From Ktedonobacterales bacterium (lineage in GTDB: Bacteria; Chloroflexota; Ktedonobacteria; Ktedonobacterales; JADMIN01), in contig JAICVT010000153.1 of NCBI GenBank assembly GCA_025935235.1, positions 1 to 9,736 of the forward strand: a stretch of DNA of 9,736 nt. Reading direction: 5' to 3'. The notes below the pieces were generated by a model that was given only the letters and a program-made list of their open reading frames with translations, was not told the origin of the DNA and did not search any database. The position numbers were made by a program, and so were the translations under genes. Position 1 is the first letter of the stretch. Every line of letters begins with the position of its first letter. Shown here in pieces: positions 1-5,586 of the stretch.

Positions 1-532
1 CCGGCGCGGATGAATCGGTGGGCGCGGCGATGGGCGCGAGCGGGCGCACCCACCACGCGGCGGCCAGCGCGTAGCCTGCTGAGCGCAGCAGCGCGCGCTT
101 CGGCTCATCGCGCTGGGCGACCACCACGACCACCCGCGCGGCCCCGCCCGCGCTGGCGGCGCGCTGAATCGCCTCCAGCAGCGCCAGCCCTGCCGTCGGC
201 CAGAGCGCGGAGTTCGCCACAAAGACGTCGTCCACGAACCAGGTCGGCTCCGGATCAGCGCGGAAGGGCGCGGGCGCGCCACGGCGATTGGCCAGCGCTA
301 CGCCGACCACCGCGCGGCCCGTCTCAGCGTCCGTTTCGGCGGTGTACGCGGCGAACTGGTCACTCTGGAGGCAGAACCTGAGAAATGGCTGATGCTTCGC
401 GCGGGCATCGGCGGCGGGGCGCCAGAAGACTGGCGAGTAGCGCGCGTACTCCGCTCGCTTCCGCTCGGCAAGCTCGGCGGCGACGTGCGCGTCATCCGGT
501 CGCGTCGCGCGGATCACAATCGCTGGCGTCAT
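1..532 (-). CDS. GNAT-family N-acetyltransferase, 3' end outside the window
   Basis: Read from the complement, an open frame starts at ATG 532-530 and stays open for 177 codons to the left edge. GAGGAG (complement of 540-545) lies 7 nt before the ATG, which fixes the start. The N-terminus (residues 5-15, IVIRATRPDDA) is typical of the first strand and helix of GNAT acetyltransferases, which move acetyl from acetyl-CoA to an amine. Residues 99-105 (FVDDVFV) match the strand before the acetyl-CoA loop. Residues 133-154 (VVVVV, then KRALLRSAGY) match the later strand and the helix ending in a G-Y/F. The loop itself is P112-T-A-G115-L-A117, so the G-x-A part of Q/R-x-x-G-x-G/A is kept but the usual Gln/Arg is Pro. 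A YSPVFWRPA stretch sits at 32-40. The substrate cannot be inferred. The gene is divergent from the small gene at 698. The true C-terminus is not visible, though the GNAT core is almost complete. Confidence 0.85.
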   Translation of the reverse strand, partial: MTPAIVIRATRPDDAHVAAELAERKRAEYARYSPVFWRPAADARAKHQPFLRFCLQSDQFAAYTAETDAETGRAVVGVALANRRGAPAPFRADPEPTWFVDDVFVANSALWPTAGLALLEAIQRAASAGGAARVVVVVAQRDEPKRALLRSAGYALAAAWWVRPLAPIAAPTDSSAP

Positions 533-563
533 GGTGATACTCCTCACTGAGAGTGTCTGGTAT

Positions 564-593
564 CTGCCATACCGCACTTGCATATGCTATATA
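564..593 (+). promoter_or_regulatory. Putative extended -10 promoter for the 698-1222 gene
   Basis: TGC-TATATA (585-593) is a good extended -10 element. A weak -35 (CTGCCA, 564-569) lies 18 nt upstream, the same spacing as at the hrcA promoter. The predicted start near 600 would leave a leader of about 100 nt before the ATG at 698. The surrounding 533-697 is the divergent spacer shared with the GNAT gene and is richer in A/T than the rest of the window. No equally clear promoter could be picked for the - strand, but the TATATA core is near palindromic and could serve both directions. Confidence 0.45.
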
Positions 594-697
594 CAGCACA
601 ATCATCCAGTGCGGCGGTTTTGCGCTTGAGTAGGTAAGTGCTGAACGCGCCGCAAGCGAATGTCGTCCATGGAGAGCTTACCCAAGGGAGAACGGAC

Positions 698-1222
698 ATG
701 GCTCTCGATGTCTATGGACTTACCCGGCGCCGCGATGCGGCTACCCTGAACCAATTTGTCGACGAGTATGTTGACCGCGTTGCCAGCGCCAATCGCGGTG
801 ACGAAGAACTCATCCTCAAGCCGCTGGACGCGCAGTCTGCGGGATGGGAACGGGTACCAGCGCGCTCGAACGACCATATCCTGGAGGTGGGGCTAAGCTA
901 TCCACGCCGAGCGTTTGTTGCCTATTTTACTGCTCTCTCAAAGCATCACCAAACGGGAATCGAGCGAGTCATTGTGGGCTTCACCCAAGATAACCAACTT
1001 GCACTTGGCCTCTCCGTCTATGGTGGGCAGTCTGGGGACTCAAAAGACGATGAGGACTACCACGAGTTACGAGCGCGAATGGTTCTGGCGCGCATTGTAG
1101 AAACGTATGACTGTCACATTGGCCTCATTCTATTGGAGTCGCCGCCTCCCGCAAGCGAACGTGAGTTCCGGCACGCGGAAGCTCACCTGCCTGTGGACTT
1201 CCTCGCCATCTACGGCGAATGA
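698..1222 (+). CDS. Small protein of unknown function (174 aa)
   Basis: The ATG at 698 is chosen because AAGGGAG (684-690) sits 7 nt upstream. An in-frame GTG at 638 has no such site. The 174-aa product starts MALDVYGLTRRRDAATL. It has no signal peptide, membrane segment or metal motif. Its mix of short hydrophobic strands (for example ERVIVGFT and HIGLILLES) and acidic stretches (GDSKDDEDYHE) looks like a compact soluble alpha/beta protein. I do not recognise the family. Size and acidity are loosely like cytosolic immunity-type proteins, but no toxin gene is adjacent, so that is only a thought. Codon choice is less GC-biased than in the flanking genes, which hints at later acquisition. It ends 26 nt before the hrcA -35 box, with no clear terminator between them. 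Confidence 0.75.
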   Translation: MALDVYGLTRRRDAATLNQFVDEYVDRVASANRGDEELILKPLDAQSAGWERVPARSNDHILEVGLSYPRRAFVAYFTALSKHHQTGIERVIVGFTQDNQLALGLSVYGGQSGDSKDDEDYHELRARMVLARIVETYDCHIGLILLESPPPASEREFRHAEAHLPVDFLAIYGE

Positions 1223-1248
1223 TCGCATTCTCGCCCGCTGGTTCTGGC

Positions 1249-1278
1249 TTGACACGCCTCCGCCAGCGGTGCTATCGT
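1249..1278 (+). promoter_or_regulatory. Promoter of the hrcA operon
   Basis: A perfect TTGACA -35 box (1249-1254) is followed after 18 nt by TATCGT (1273-1278), preceded by TGC, so it is also an extended -10. The expected start near 1285 lies directly against the CIRCE-like operator at 1286-1312. This is the standard arrangement for HrcA repression of sigma-A transcription. The leader to the hrcA ATG is about 100 nt. Confidence 0.7.
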
Positions 1279-1285
1279 ACCACTG

Positions 1286-1312
1286 CTGGCAGTCTCGCGA
1301 TGAGACTGCTAA
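1286..1312 (+). promoter_or_regulatory. CIRCE-like operator (HrcA binding site), variant arms
   Basis: The canonical CIRCE element is TTAGCACTC-N9-GAGTGCTAA. Here the same 9-9-9 layout reads CTGGCAGTC-N9-GACTGCTAA. The right arm matches 8 of 9 positions and the left arm 6 of 9. The C-to-G change in the left arm and the G-to-C change in the right arm compensate each other, so dyad symmetry is kept. The palindrome also runs 2 bp into the spacer on each side (TC...GA). Its place at the predicted transcription start of hrcA supports a repressor-binding role. HrcA binding to it is inferred. Confidence 0.75.
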
Positions 1313-1385
1313 CAGTCTGGCGCGCCGAGCGCCAGCAACGTCCGGGATGTTCCAGCACTCGTTCCGCGATCGTCAGGAGCGCCGC

Positions 1386-2552
1386 ATGCCGATGGACCGC
1401 CGCCTCAGCCAGCGCAAGGAGGTCATCCTGCGCGCGCTGATCGAGGAGTACGTCCGCACGGCGGAGCCGGTCGCCTCCAAGGGCATCTCGGATCGGCTGG
1501 CCAGCGTCCTCGGCTCCGGCTACGCCTCCGCTACGGTGCGCCACGAGCTGGCCGCGCTGGAGGAGGAAGGGCTGATCTACCAGCCGCACATCTCCGCTGG
1601 GCGCATGCCCACCGACCTCGGCTATCGCTACTTCGTCGAGCGGCTGATGGGCGACTCGCAGCTCTCGCTCGACGAGCAGCGGCTGATCGGCCACCAGTTC
1701 TATCAGGTGCAGCGCCAGCTCGATGAATGGGTGCGACTGACCGCCAGTGTCATGGCGCAGGCGCTGCAGAGCGCGGCCATCATCACGCCGCCGCGCAGCG
1801 CCATCGCCCAGATCAAGCACTTCGAGCTGCTCTCGCTCTACGAGACCATCGCCCTGATCGTGCTGGTGCTGGCCGATGGCTCGGTGCAGCAGGAGCGGCT
1901 GGCGCTGGACGCGCCCTATCGCCAGGAGGAGCTGAGCCACATCGCCCGGCGCCTCAACGAAGCCTTTGACGGCGCCGACGCCGAGAGCGTGCGCCGCCGC
2001 GCCGCGCAGATGGACTACGACCTGAGCGGCGACGAGCGGCTGATCGTGGACTCGCTGATCCGCATGCTGAACCAGGCCTCGCTGAGCCTGCCCGAGGCGG
2101 TCTATCACGAGGGGCTGGCCAACCTGCTGCGCCGCGACGAGTTCACGCGCGGCGATCCAGAGCGCATCCGCGATGTGGTCGAGGCGCTGGAGCGCAACAG
2201 CTTCATCCCAGCCATCGCGCCACAGGTGATGGCGGGCGAGGGCGTGCAGGTCATCATCGGCGGCGAGAGCGGCGCCGACGCGCTCAAAGACATGAGCGTG
2301 GTCGCGGCGCGCTATGGCGCCCGGGGACGCCCCAGCGGCTTGCTGGGTGTGGTGGGGCCGACGCGCATGCAATATGGGCGGGCGGTCGCGGTCGTGCGCT
2401 ACCTGACCCAGGTGCTCAACGATCTGCTGGCTGAAACCTACAGCGAACCCTACAGTGAGCCGTATGCCTCGCCATCAGACGCGCCAGACGCAGCGTCAGA
2501 GACAACCGACCGGAAGACTAGCGCGAGCGGGGAGGATGAGCCGCATGGCTGA
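1386..2552 (+). CDS. hrcA: Heat-inducible transcription repressor HrcA
   Basis: HrcA is a dimeric repressor that binds CIRCE operators and shuts off chaperone operons at normal temperature. The ATG at 1386 is chosen because AGGAG (1375-1379) lies 6 nt upstream; a second ATG follows at 1392. The frame is open further upstream, but that part reads as noise across the promoter and operator. The N-terminal winged helix is clear: residues 7-23 (LSQRKEVILRALIEEYV), then 48-84 with the ATVRHELAALEEEGL recognition region and the hallmark PHISAGRMPTDLGYRYFV. The middle is the GAF-like and inserted dimerisation region, and GLLGVVGPTRMQYGRAVAVV near the end is typical. At 388 aa it is longer than the usual 340-350. 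The extra part is a tail from about residue 350 with short SEPY repeats and acidic, low-complexity sequence. Its last codons overlap grpE, so the two are translationally coupled. Confidence 0.96.
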   Translation: MPMDRRLSQRKEVILRALIEEYVRTAEPVASKGISDRLASVLGSGYASATVRHELAALEEEGLIYQPHISAGRMPTDLGYRYFVERLMGDSQLSLDEQRLIGHQFYQVQRQLDEWVRLTASVMAQALQSAAIITPPRSAIAQIKHFELLSLYETIALIVLVLADGSVQQERLALDAPYRQEELSHIARRLNEAFDGADAESVRRRAAQMDYDLSGDERLIVDSLIRMLNQASLSLPEAVYHEGLANLLRRDEFTRGDPERIRDVVEALERNSFIPAIAPQVMAGEGVQVIIGGESGADALKDMSVVAARYGARGRPSGLLGVVGPTRMQYGRAVAVVRYLTQVLNDLLAETYSEPYSEPYASPSDAPDAASETTDRKTSASGEDEPHG

Positions 2553-3252
2553 CGAGCAACCAGAGTCCGTGACCAGCGCCGCGACGGAGCCAGCTGGCGG
2601 AGAGCGCGCAACGGAGATGGCGGAGCGCGTCGCCGCGCTGGAGCGCCAGGTGGCCGAACTCCAGGCGCAGGTCGAGCGCGAGCGCGACCAGGCGACCGAC
2701 TATATGCGCCACTGGCACACCGCGCAGGCCGACTTCGCCAACTTCAAGCGGCGCGCCCAGCAAGAGCAGGAGCAGCGCGACCGCCTGCTGGCGGCACAGG
2801 CGCTGGCCCCCGCGCTCAACGCGCTCGACAGCCTGGAGCGCGCGTTCCTGGCGCTGCCGCCGACGCTGCGCGGCTACACCTGGATCGAGGGCATCGCGCT
2901 GGTGGAGCTGCAGCTGCGCCGCGCGCTGGAGATGCAGGGCATCAGCGTGATCGAGGCCGAGCCGGGGCAGGCGTTCGATCCCGCCCGCCATGAACCGATC
3001 GGCGAGGTGGAGAGCGGCGAGTATCCCGAGGGCGCGATCGTGGTGGTAGCGCAGCGCGGCTACCACACGCAGGGGCTGCTGATCCGCCCGGCGCTGGTGC
3101 AGCTCGCGCGCAAGCCAGCGCCCGCCGCTGAGCCAGCCGCGGCCACGGCAGCCAGGGCTTCCGCTGATGGCGACGCGCCCGACGCGAGCGCGCCCGCTGA
3201 GACGCCGACAGACGCAACACCCGACGCAACGGAGGCCAGTCCCGGTACGTAG
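2545..3252 (+). CDS. grpE: Nucleotide exchange factor GrpE
   Basis: GrpE is the dimeric cochaperone that releases ADP from DnaK. The ATG at 2545 is favoured because GGGGAGG (2529-2535) is 9 nt upstream. The in-frame ATG at 2536 touches that site and is too close. The start lies inside the hrcA end (8-nt overlap, ATGGCTGA), so translation is probably coupled. The 235-aa product has a polar, acidic N-terminus, a long coiled coil (about residues 22-75, AERVAALERQVAELQAQVE), the conserved FANFKRR at 64-70, a helical bundle with ALNALDSLERAF, and the beta domain that contacts DnaK (EGAIVVVAQRGYHTQGLLIRPALVQLA). The final 46 residues are a disordered Ala/Pro/Asp/Thr tail that makes it somewhat longer than most GrpE proteins. 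Confidence 0.96.
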   Translation: MADEQPESVTSAATEPAGGERATEMAERVAALERQVAELQAQVERERDQATDYMRHWHTAQADFANFKRRAQQEQEQRDRLLAAQALAPALNALDSLERAFLALPPTLRGYTWIEGIALVELQLRRALEMQGISVIEAEPGQAFDPARHEPIGEVESGEYPEGAIVVVAQRGYHTQGLLIRPALVQLARKPAPAAEPAAATAARASADGDAPDASAPAETPTDATPDATEASPGT

Positions 3253-3260
3253 TAGGCCCG

Positions 3261-3289
3261 GACTGTCTGGCGCGCGTCCCCAGGCAGTC
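3261..3289 (+). promoter_or_regulatory. RNA hairpin in the grpE-dnaK spacer
   Basis: GACTGTCTGG (3261-3270) pairs with CCAGGCAGTC (3280-3289) across a 9-nt loop. All 10 positions pair in RNA, one as G-U. It begins 8 nt after the grpE stop. No T tract follows, so it is less likely a terminator than an RNA processing or stability element that would let dnaK mRNA accumulate separately from hrcA-grpE. No promoter was found between grpE and dnaK. Confidence 0.6.
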
Positions 3290-3311
3290 ACCAGCGACAC
3301 GCGCAACCATC

Positions 3312-3344
3312 CAGAACGCAACCCGAACGCAACCAGAACGCGAC
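3312..3344 (+). repeat. Three tandem 11-bp repeats upstream of dnaK
   Basis: Copies are CAGAACGCAAC (3312-3322), CCGAACGCAAC (3323-3333) and CAGAACGCGAC (3334-3344). Each differs from the first by one base. A weaker echo, CGCAACC, lies just before at 3302-3308. The 11-bp unit is close to one DNA helix turn. The block sits 45 bp before the dnaK start codon. The function is unknown; it could be a protein-binding array, a slippage product, or an unstructured leader. Confidence 0.7.
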
Positions 3345-3389
3345 AGATCGAACACGGATCGTACAGCAAACGACATTGAGGAGGGTCAC

Positions 3390-5288
3390 GTGCCCAAAGT
3401 CATCGGCATTGATCTGGGAACCACCAATAGCTGCGTCGCCGTCATGGAGGGTGGCGAGCCAGTCGTCATTCCCAACGCGGAGGGCAGCCGCACGACGCCA
3501 TCGGTCGTCGCCTTCACCAAGGGCGGTGAGCGTCTGGTCGGCGAGGTCGCCAAGCGCCAGTCCATCACCAACGCCGAGAATACCGTCTACTCCATTAAGC
3601 GCTTCATGGGGCGCAAGTTCGATGATCCCGATGTGGACCGCGAAAAGCGCGTTGTCCCCTACAAGCTCGTGCGCGCATCCAATGGCGACGTATGGGTTGA
3701 GGTAATGGGCAAGCAGTACAGCCCGCCGGAGATCAGCGCCATGATCCTCCAGAAGCTGCGCGCGGATGCTGAAGCCTACTTGGGCGAGCGCATCACCCAG
3801 GCGGTCATCACCGTCCCCGCCTACTTCAACGATGCCCAGCGCCAGGCCACCCGCGACGCCGGGCGCATCGCCGGGCTGGATGTGCTGCGCATCATCAACG
3901 AGCCGACCGCCGCCTCGCTGGCCTATGGCCTGGATAAGAAGAAGGATGAGCGCATCGCCGTCTACGACCTGGGCGGTGGCACCTTCGACATCTCGGTGCT
4001 GGAGCTGGGCGAGGGCGTTTTCGAGGTCAAGGCCACCAACGGCGATACCCACCTGGGTGGTGACGACTTCGACCAGCGCATCATCAACTGGCTGGCCGAC
4101 GAGTTCCGCAAGGAGCAGGGCATTGACCTGCGCCAGGACAAGATGGCCCTCCAGCGACTGAAGGAAGCGGCGGAGAAGGCCAAGAAGGAGCTGTCATCGG
4201 CGGCGCAGACGGAGATCAACCTGCCGTTCATCACGGCGGATGCCAGCGGCCCGAAGCACCTCGCCATCACGCTGACCCGCGCCAAGCTGGAGCAGTTGGT
4301 GGACGATCTGGTCGAGCGCTCGGCGGGTCCGGTGCAGAAGTGCCTGCAAGATGCGGGCGTCAACGCCAGCCAGATTGACGAAGTGGTGCTGGTAGGCGGC
4401 ATGACACGTATGCCCGCTGTGCAGGCGCTGGTCAAGAAGGTCTTCAACAAGGAACCCAACAAGGGCGTCAACCCGGATGAGGTCGTGGCGGTCGGCGCGG
4501 CGATCCAGGCGGGCGTGCTGACAGGCGAAGTGCGCGATGTGCTGCTGCTCGACGTGACCCCGCTCTCGCTGGGCATCGAGACGATGGGCGGCATCTTTAC
4601 CCGCCTGATCGAACGCAACACGACTATCCCGACGCAGAAGAGCCAGGTCTTCTCGACCGCCAGCGATGGCCAGACGAGCGTGGAGATCAACGTCCTCCAG
4701 GGCGAGCGCGAGATGGCGCGCGACAACAAGTCGCTCGGCAAGTTCATCCTGGATGGCATCCCACCCGCGCCGCGCGGCGTGCCGCAGATCGAGGTGACGT
4801 TCGACATTGACGCCAATGGCATCGTGAACGTGCATGCCAAGGACAAGGGTACGGGTCGGGAGCAGCGCATCACGCTCCAGCCGTCCAGCGGTCTGTCGAA
4901 GGATCAGATCGAGAAGATGGTGCGCGACGCCGAGTCGCACGCCGATGAGGATAAGGCGCGCCGCGAAGAGGTCGAGGTGCGCAACGAGTCGGACAACGCC
5001 GCCTACACGGCGGAGAAGACGCTGCGCGACCTGGCCGACAAGGTTCCGGCTGATCAGAAGTCCGAGGCCGAGGCGCGCATCGCCGATGTGCGAGCGGCGC
5101 TGGCGACCGACGACGTGGAGCGCATCAAGTCGGCGCGCGACGCCCTGCAGCAGGCGATGTTCAAGGTCAGCGAGTCCATCTACGCGGCGGCTGGCGCTGG
5201 CGCGAGCGGCGACGGCCAGTCGTCCTCGGGTGGCGAGAGCGGCCAGAGTGGCGACGACGCTGTCGAGGCTGATTTCAAGGAGGAGTAG
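3390..5288 (+). CDS. dnaK: Molecular chaperone DnaK (Hsp70)
   Basis: DnaK is the ATP-dependent Hsp70 that binds unfolded segments in the cytoplasm, working with DnaJ and GrpE. The start is GTG 3390, with GAGGAGG (3378-3384) 5 nt upstream and the invariant start PKVIGIDLGTTNSCVAV directly after it. The ATPase domain shows the phosphate loops GIDLGTT (5-11) and VYDLGGGTFD (191-200), INEPTAASLAYG (about 168-179) and LVGGMTRMP (334-342). The linker VLLLDV (384-389) couples to the substrate-binding domain, which begins TPLSLGIETMGG. A helical lid follows to about residue 590. The Gly/Ser-rich tail ends DDAVEADFKEE, the usual bacterial acidic end. At 632 aa the length is normal. Residues about 77-100 carry the longer loop found in E. 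coli-type DnaK and absent from Bacillus-type DnaK. All key residues appear intact. Confidence 0.98.
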   Translation: MPKVIGIDLGTTNSCVAVMEGGEPVVIPNAEGSRTTPSVVAFTKGGERLVGEVAKRQSITNAENTVYSIKRFMGRKFDDPDVDREKRVVPYKLVRASNGDVWVEVMGKQYSPPEISAMILQKLRADAEAYLGERITQAVITVPAYFNDAQRQATRDAGRIAGLDVLRIINEPTAASLAYGLDKKKDERIAVYDLGGGTFDISVLELGEGVFEVKATNGDTHLGGDDFDQRIINWLADEFRKEQGIDLRQDKMALQRLKEAAEKAKKELSSAAQTEINLPFITADASGPKHLAITLTRAKLEQLVDDLVERSAGPVQKCLQDAGVNASQIDEVVLVGGMTRMPAVQALVKKVFNKEPNKGVNPDEVVAVGAAIQAGVLTGEVRDVLLLDVTPLSLGIETMGGIFTRLIERNTTIPTQKSQVFSTASDGQTSVEINVLQGEREMARDNKSLGKFILDGIPPAPRGVPQIEVTFDIDANGIVNVHAKDKGTGREQRITLQPSSGLSKDQIEKMVRDAESHADEDKARREEVEVRNESDNAAYTAEKTLRDLADKVPADQKSEAEARIADVRAALATDDVERIKSARDALQQAMFKVSESIYAAAGAGASGDGQSSSGGESGQSGDDAVEADFKEE

Positions 5289-5298
5289 TCCTCCTCGT

Positions 5299-5322
5299 GG
5301 GGCGCTCCTTCGCGGGCGCCCC
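5299..5322 (+). terminator. Possible terminator or attenuator hairpin after dnaK
   Basis: GGGGCGC (5299-5305) pairs with GCGCCCC (5316-5322) across a 10-nt loop, beginning 11 nt after the dnaK stop. Only a weak T-rich stretch follows (within 5328-5339), so termination may be partial. A shorter hairpin of the same style (GCGGCG 5343-5348 with CGCCGC 5359-5364) lies just downstream. Its loop, TCCTCGTGGG, resembles TCCTTCGCGG of the first, so the two look like diverged copies. Confidence 0.5.
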
Positions 5323-5368
5323 ATGCCATTGTCGCTTTGCTGGCGGCGTCCTCGTGGGCGCCGCACAC

Positions 5369-5431
5369 GCGTTAACCACCTGCTCGCGAGGCCCCCGGAC
5401 ACGCTGGGACTTCGCGGCAGGTGGTTAACGC
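5369..5431. repeat. 63-nt inverted repeat with perfect 15-bp arms, upstream of dnaJ
   Basis: GCGTTAACCACCTGC (5369-5383) is the exact reverse complement of GCAGGTGGTTAACGC (5417-5431). After a one-base bulge (T5384) the stem continues: CGCGA (5385-5389) pairs with TCGCG (5412-5416), then a G-U pair and a G-C pair (5391/5410), a mismatch, and three more G-C pairs (5393-5395 with 5406-5408). That leaves about 10 unpaired bases at the tip. The right arm ends 3 bp before a TATGAT -10 box, so it would cover the -35 region of a dnaJ promoter. It does not match CIRCE or the HAIR (HspR) consensus. It may be an operator, a transcriptional block between dnaK and dnaJ, an RNase III substrate, or a small mobile-repeat remnant. 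Confidence 0.85.
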
Positions 5432-5434
5432 CAC

Positions 5435-5440
5435 TATGAT
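5435..5440 (+). promoter_or_regulatory. Possible -10 box for dnaJ
   Basis: TATGAT (5 of 6 to consensus), followed by ATTATT, forms the only AT-rich patch in the 298-nt dnaK-dnaJ spacer. No good -35 lies 16-18 nt upstream; that place is taken by the inverted-repeat arm. If used, the promoter would depend on an activator or be blocked by whatever binds the repeat. The leader to the dnaJ ATG would be about 140 nt. Confidence 0.4.
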
Positions 5441-5457
5441 ATTATTGGAGCACTTGC

Positions 5458-5491
5458 GTGGCTGCTGGGTAGCTCCAGCGCGACCAGCCAC
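5458..5491 (+). other. Predicted hairpin in the dnaJ leader
   Basis: GTGGCTG (5458-5464) pairs with CAGCCAC (5485-5491), and CTGG (5465-5468) pairs with CCAG (5475-5478) inside it, leaving a 6-nt bulge on the 3' side. It lies in the untranslated leader about 95 nt before the dnaJ start codon, so it does not cover the ribosome site directly. The rest of 5492-5586 is very GC-rich and shows no further motif apart from the AAGAGG Shine-Dalgarno at 5575-5580. Confidence 0.4.
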
Positions 5492-5586
5492 CTCCATGCG
5501 CGCGGGCGCGGCCCGTTCGCGCGGAGCGGAAGGCTGGCTGGAAGCGGCTCGACGACAACGCTACCCTGGCAATGAAGAGGATGCCG

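Noticed and set aside
10..381. Open frame on the + strand with Arg/Pro-rich product
   Set aside because: It is antisense to the GNAT gene, has composition typical of GC-rich shadow frames, and no ribosome site.
1107..1385. Upstream extension of the hrcA frame
   Set aside because: The frame is open but runs through the preceding gene, promoter and operator; the HrcA family start and a good Shine-Dalgarno are at 1386.
3302..3344. Reading the tandem repeats as a CRISPR array
   Set aside because: Units are only 11 bp and directly adjacent with no spacers.
2518..3369. 283-codon frame on the - strand opposite grpE
   Set aside because: Antisense shadow; product is Leu/Arg/Ala-rich with no domain.
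4194..5402. 402-codon frame on the - strand opposite dnaK
   Set aside because: Long antisense frames are expected opposite high-GC genes; the product is low in recognisable structure and dnaK is certain.
5369..5431. Reading the inverted repeat as a CIRCE or HAIR element
   Set aside because: The arms share neither the CIRCE (TTAGCACTC) nor the HAIR (CTTGAGT) core, and the spacing is much larger.
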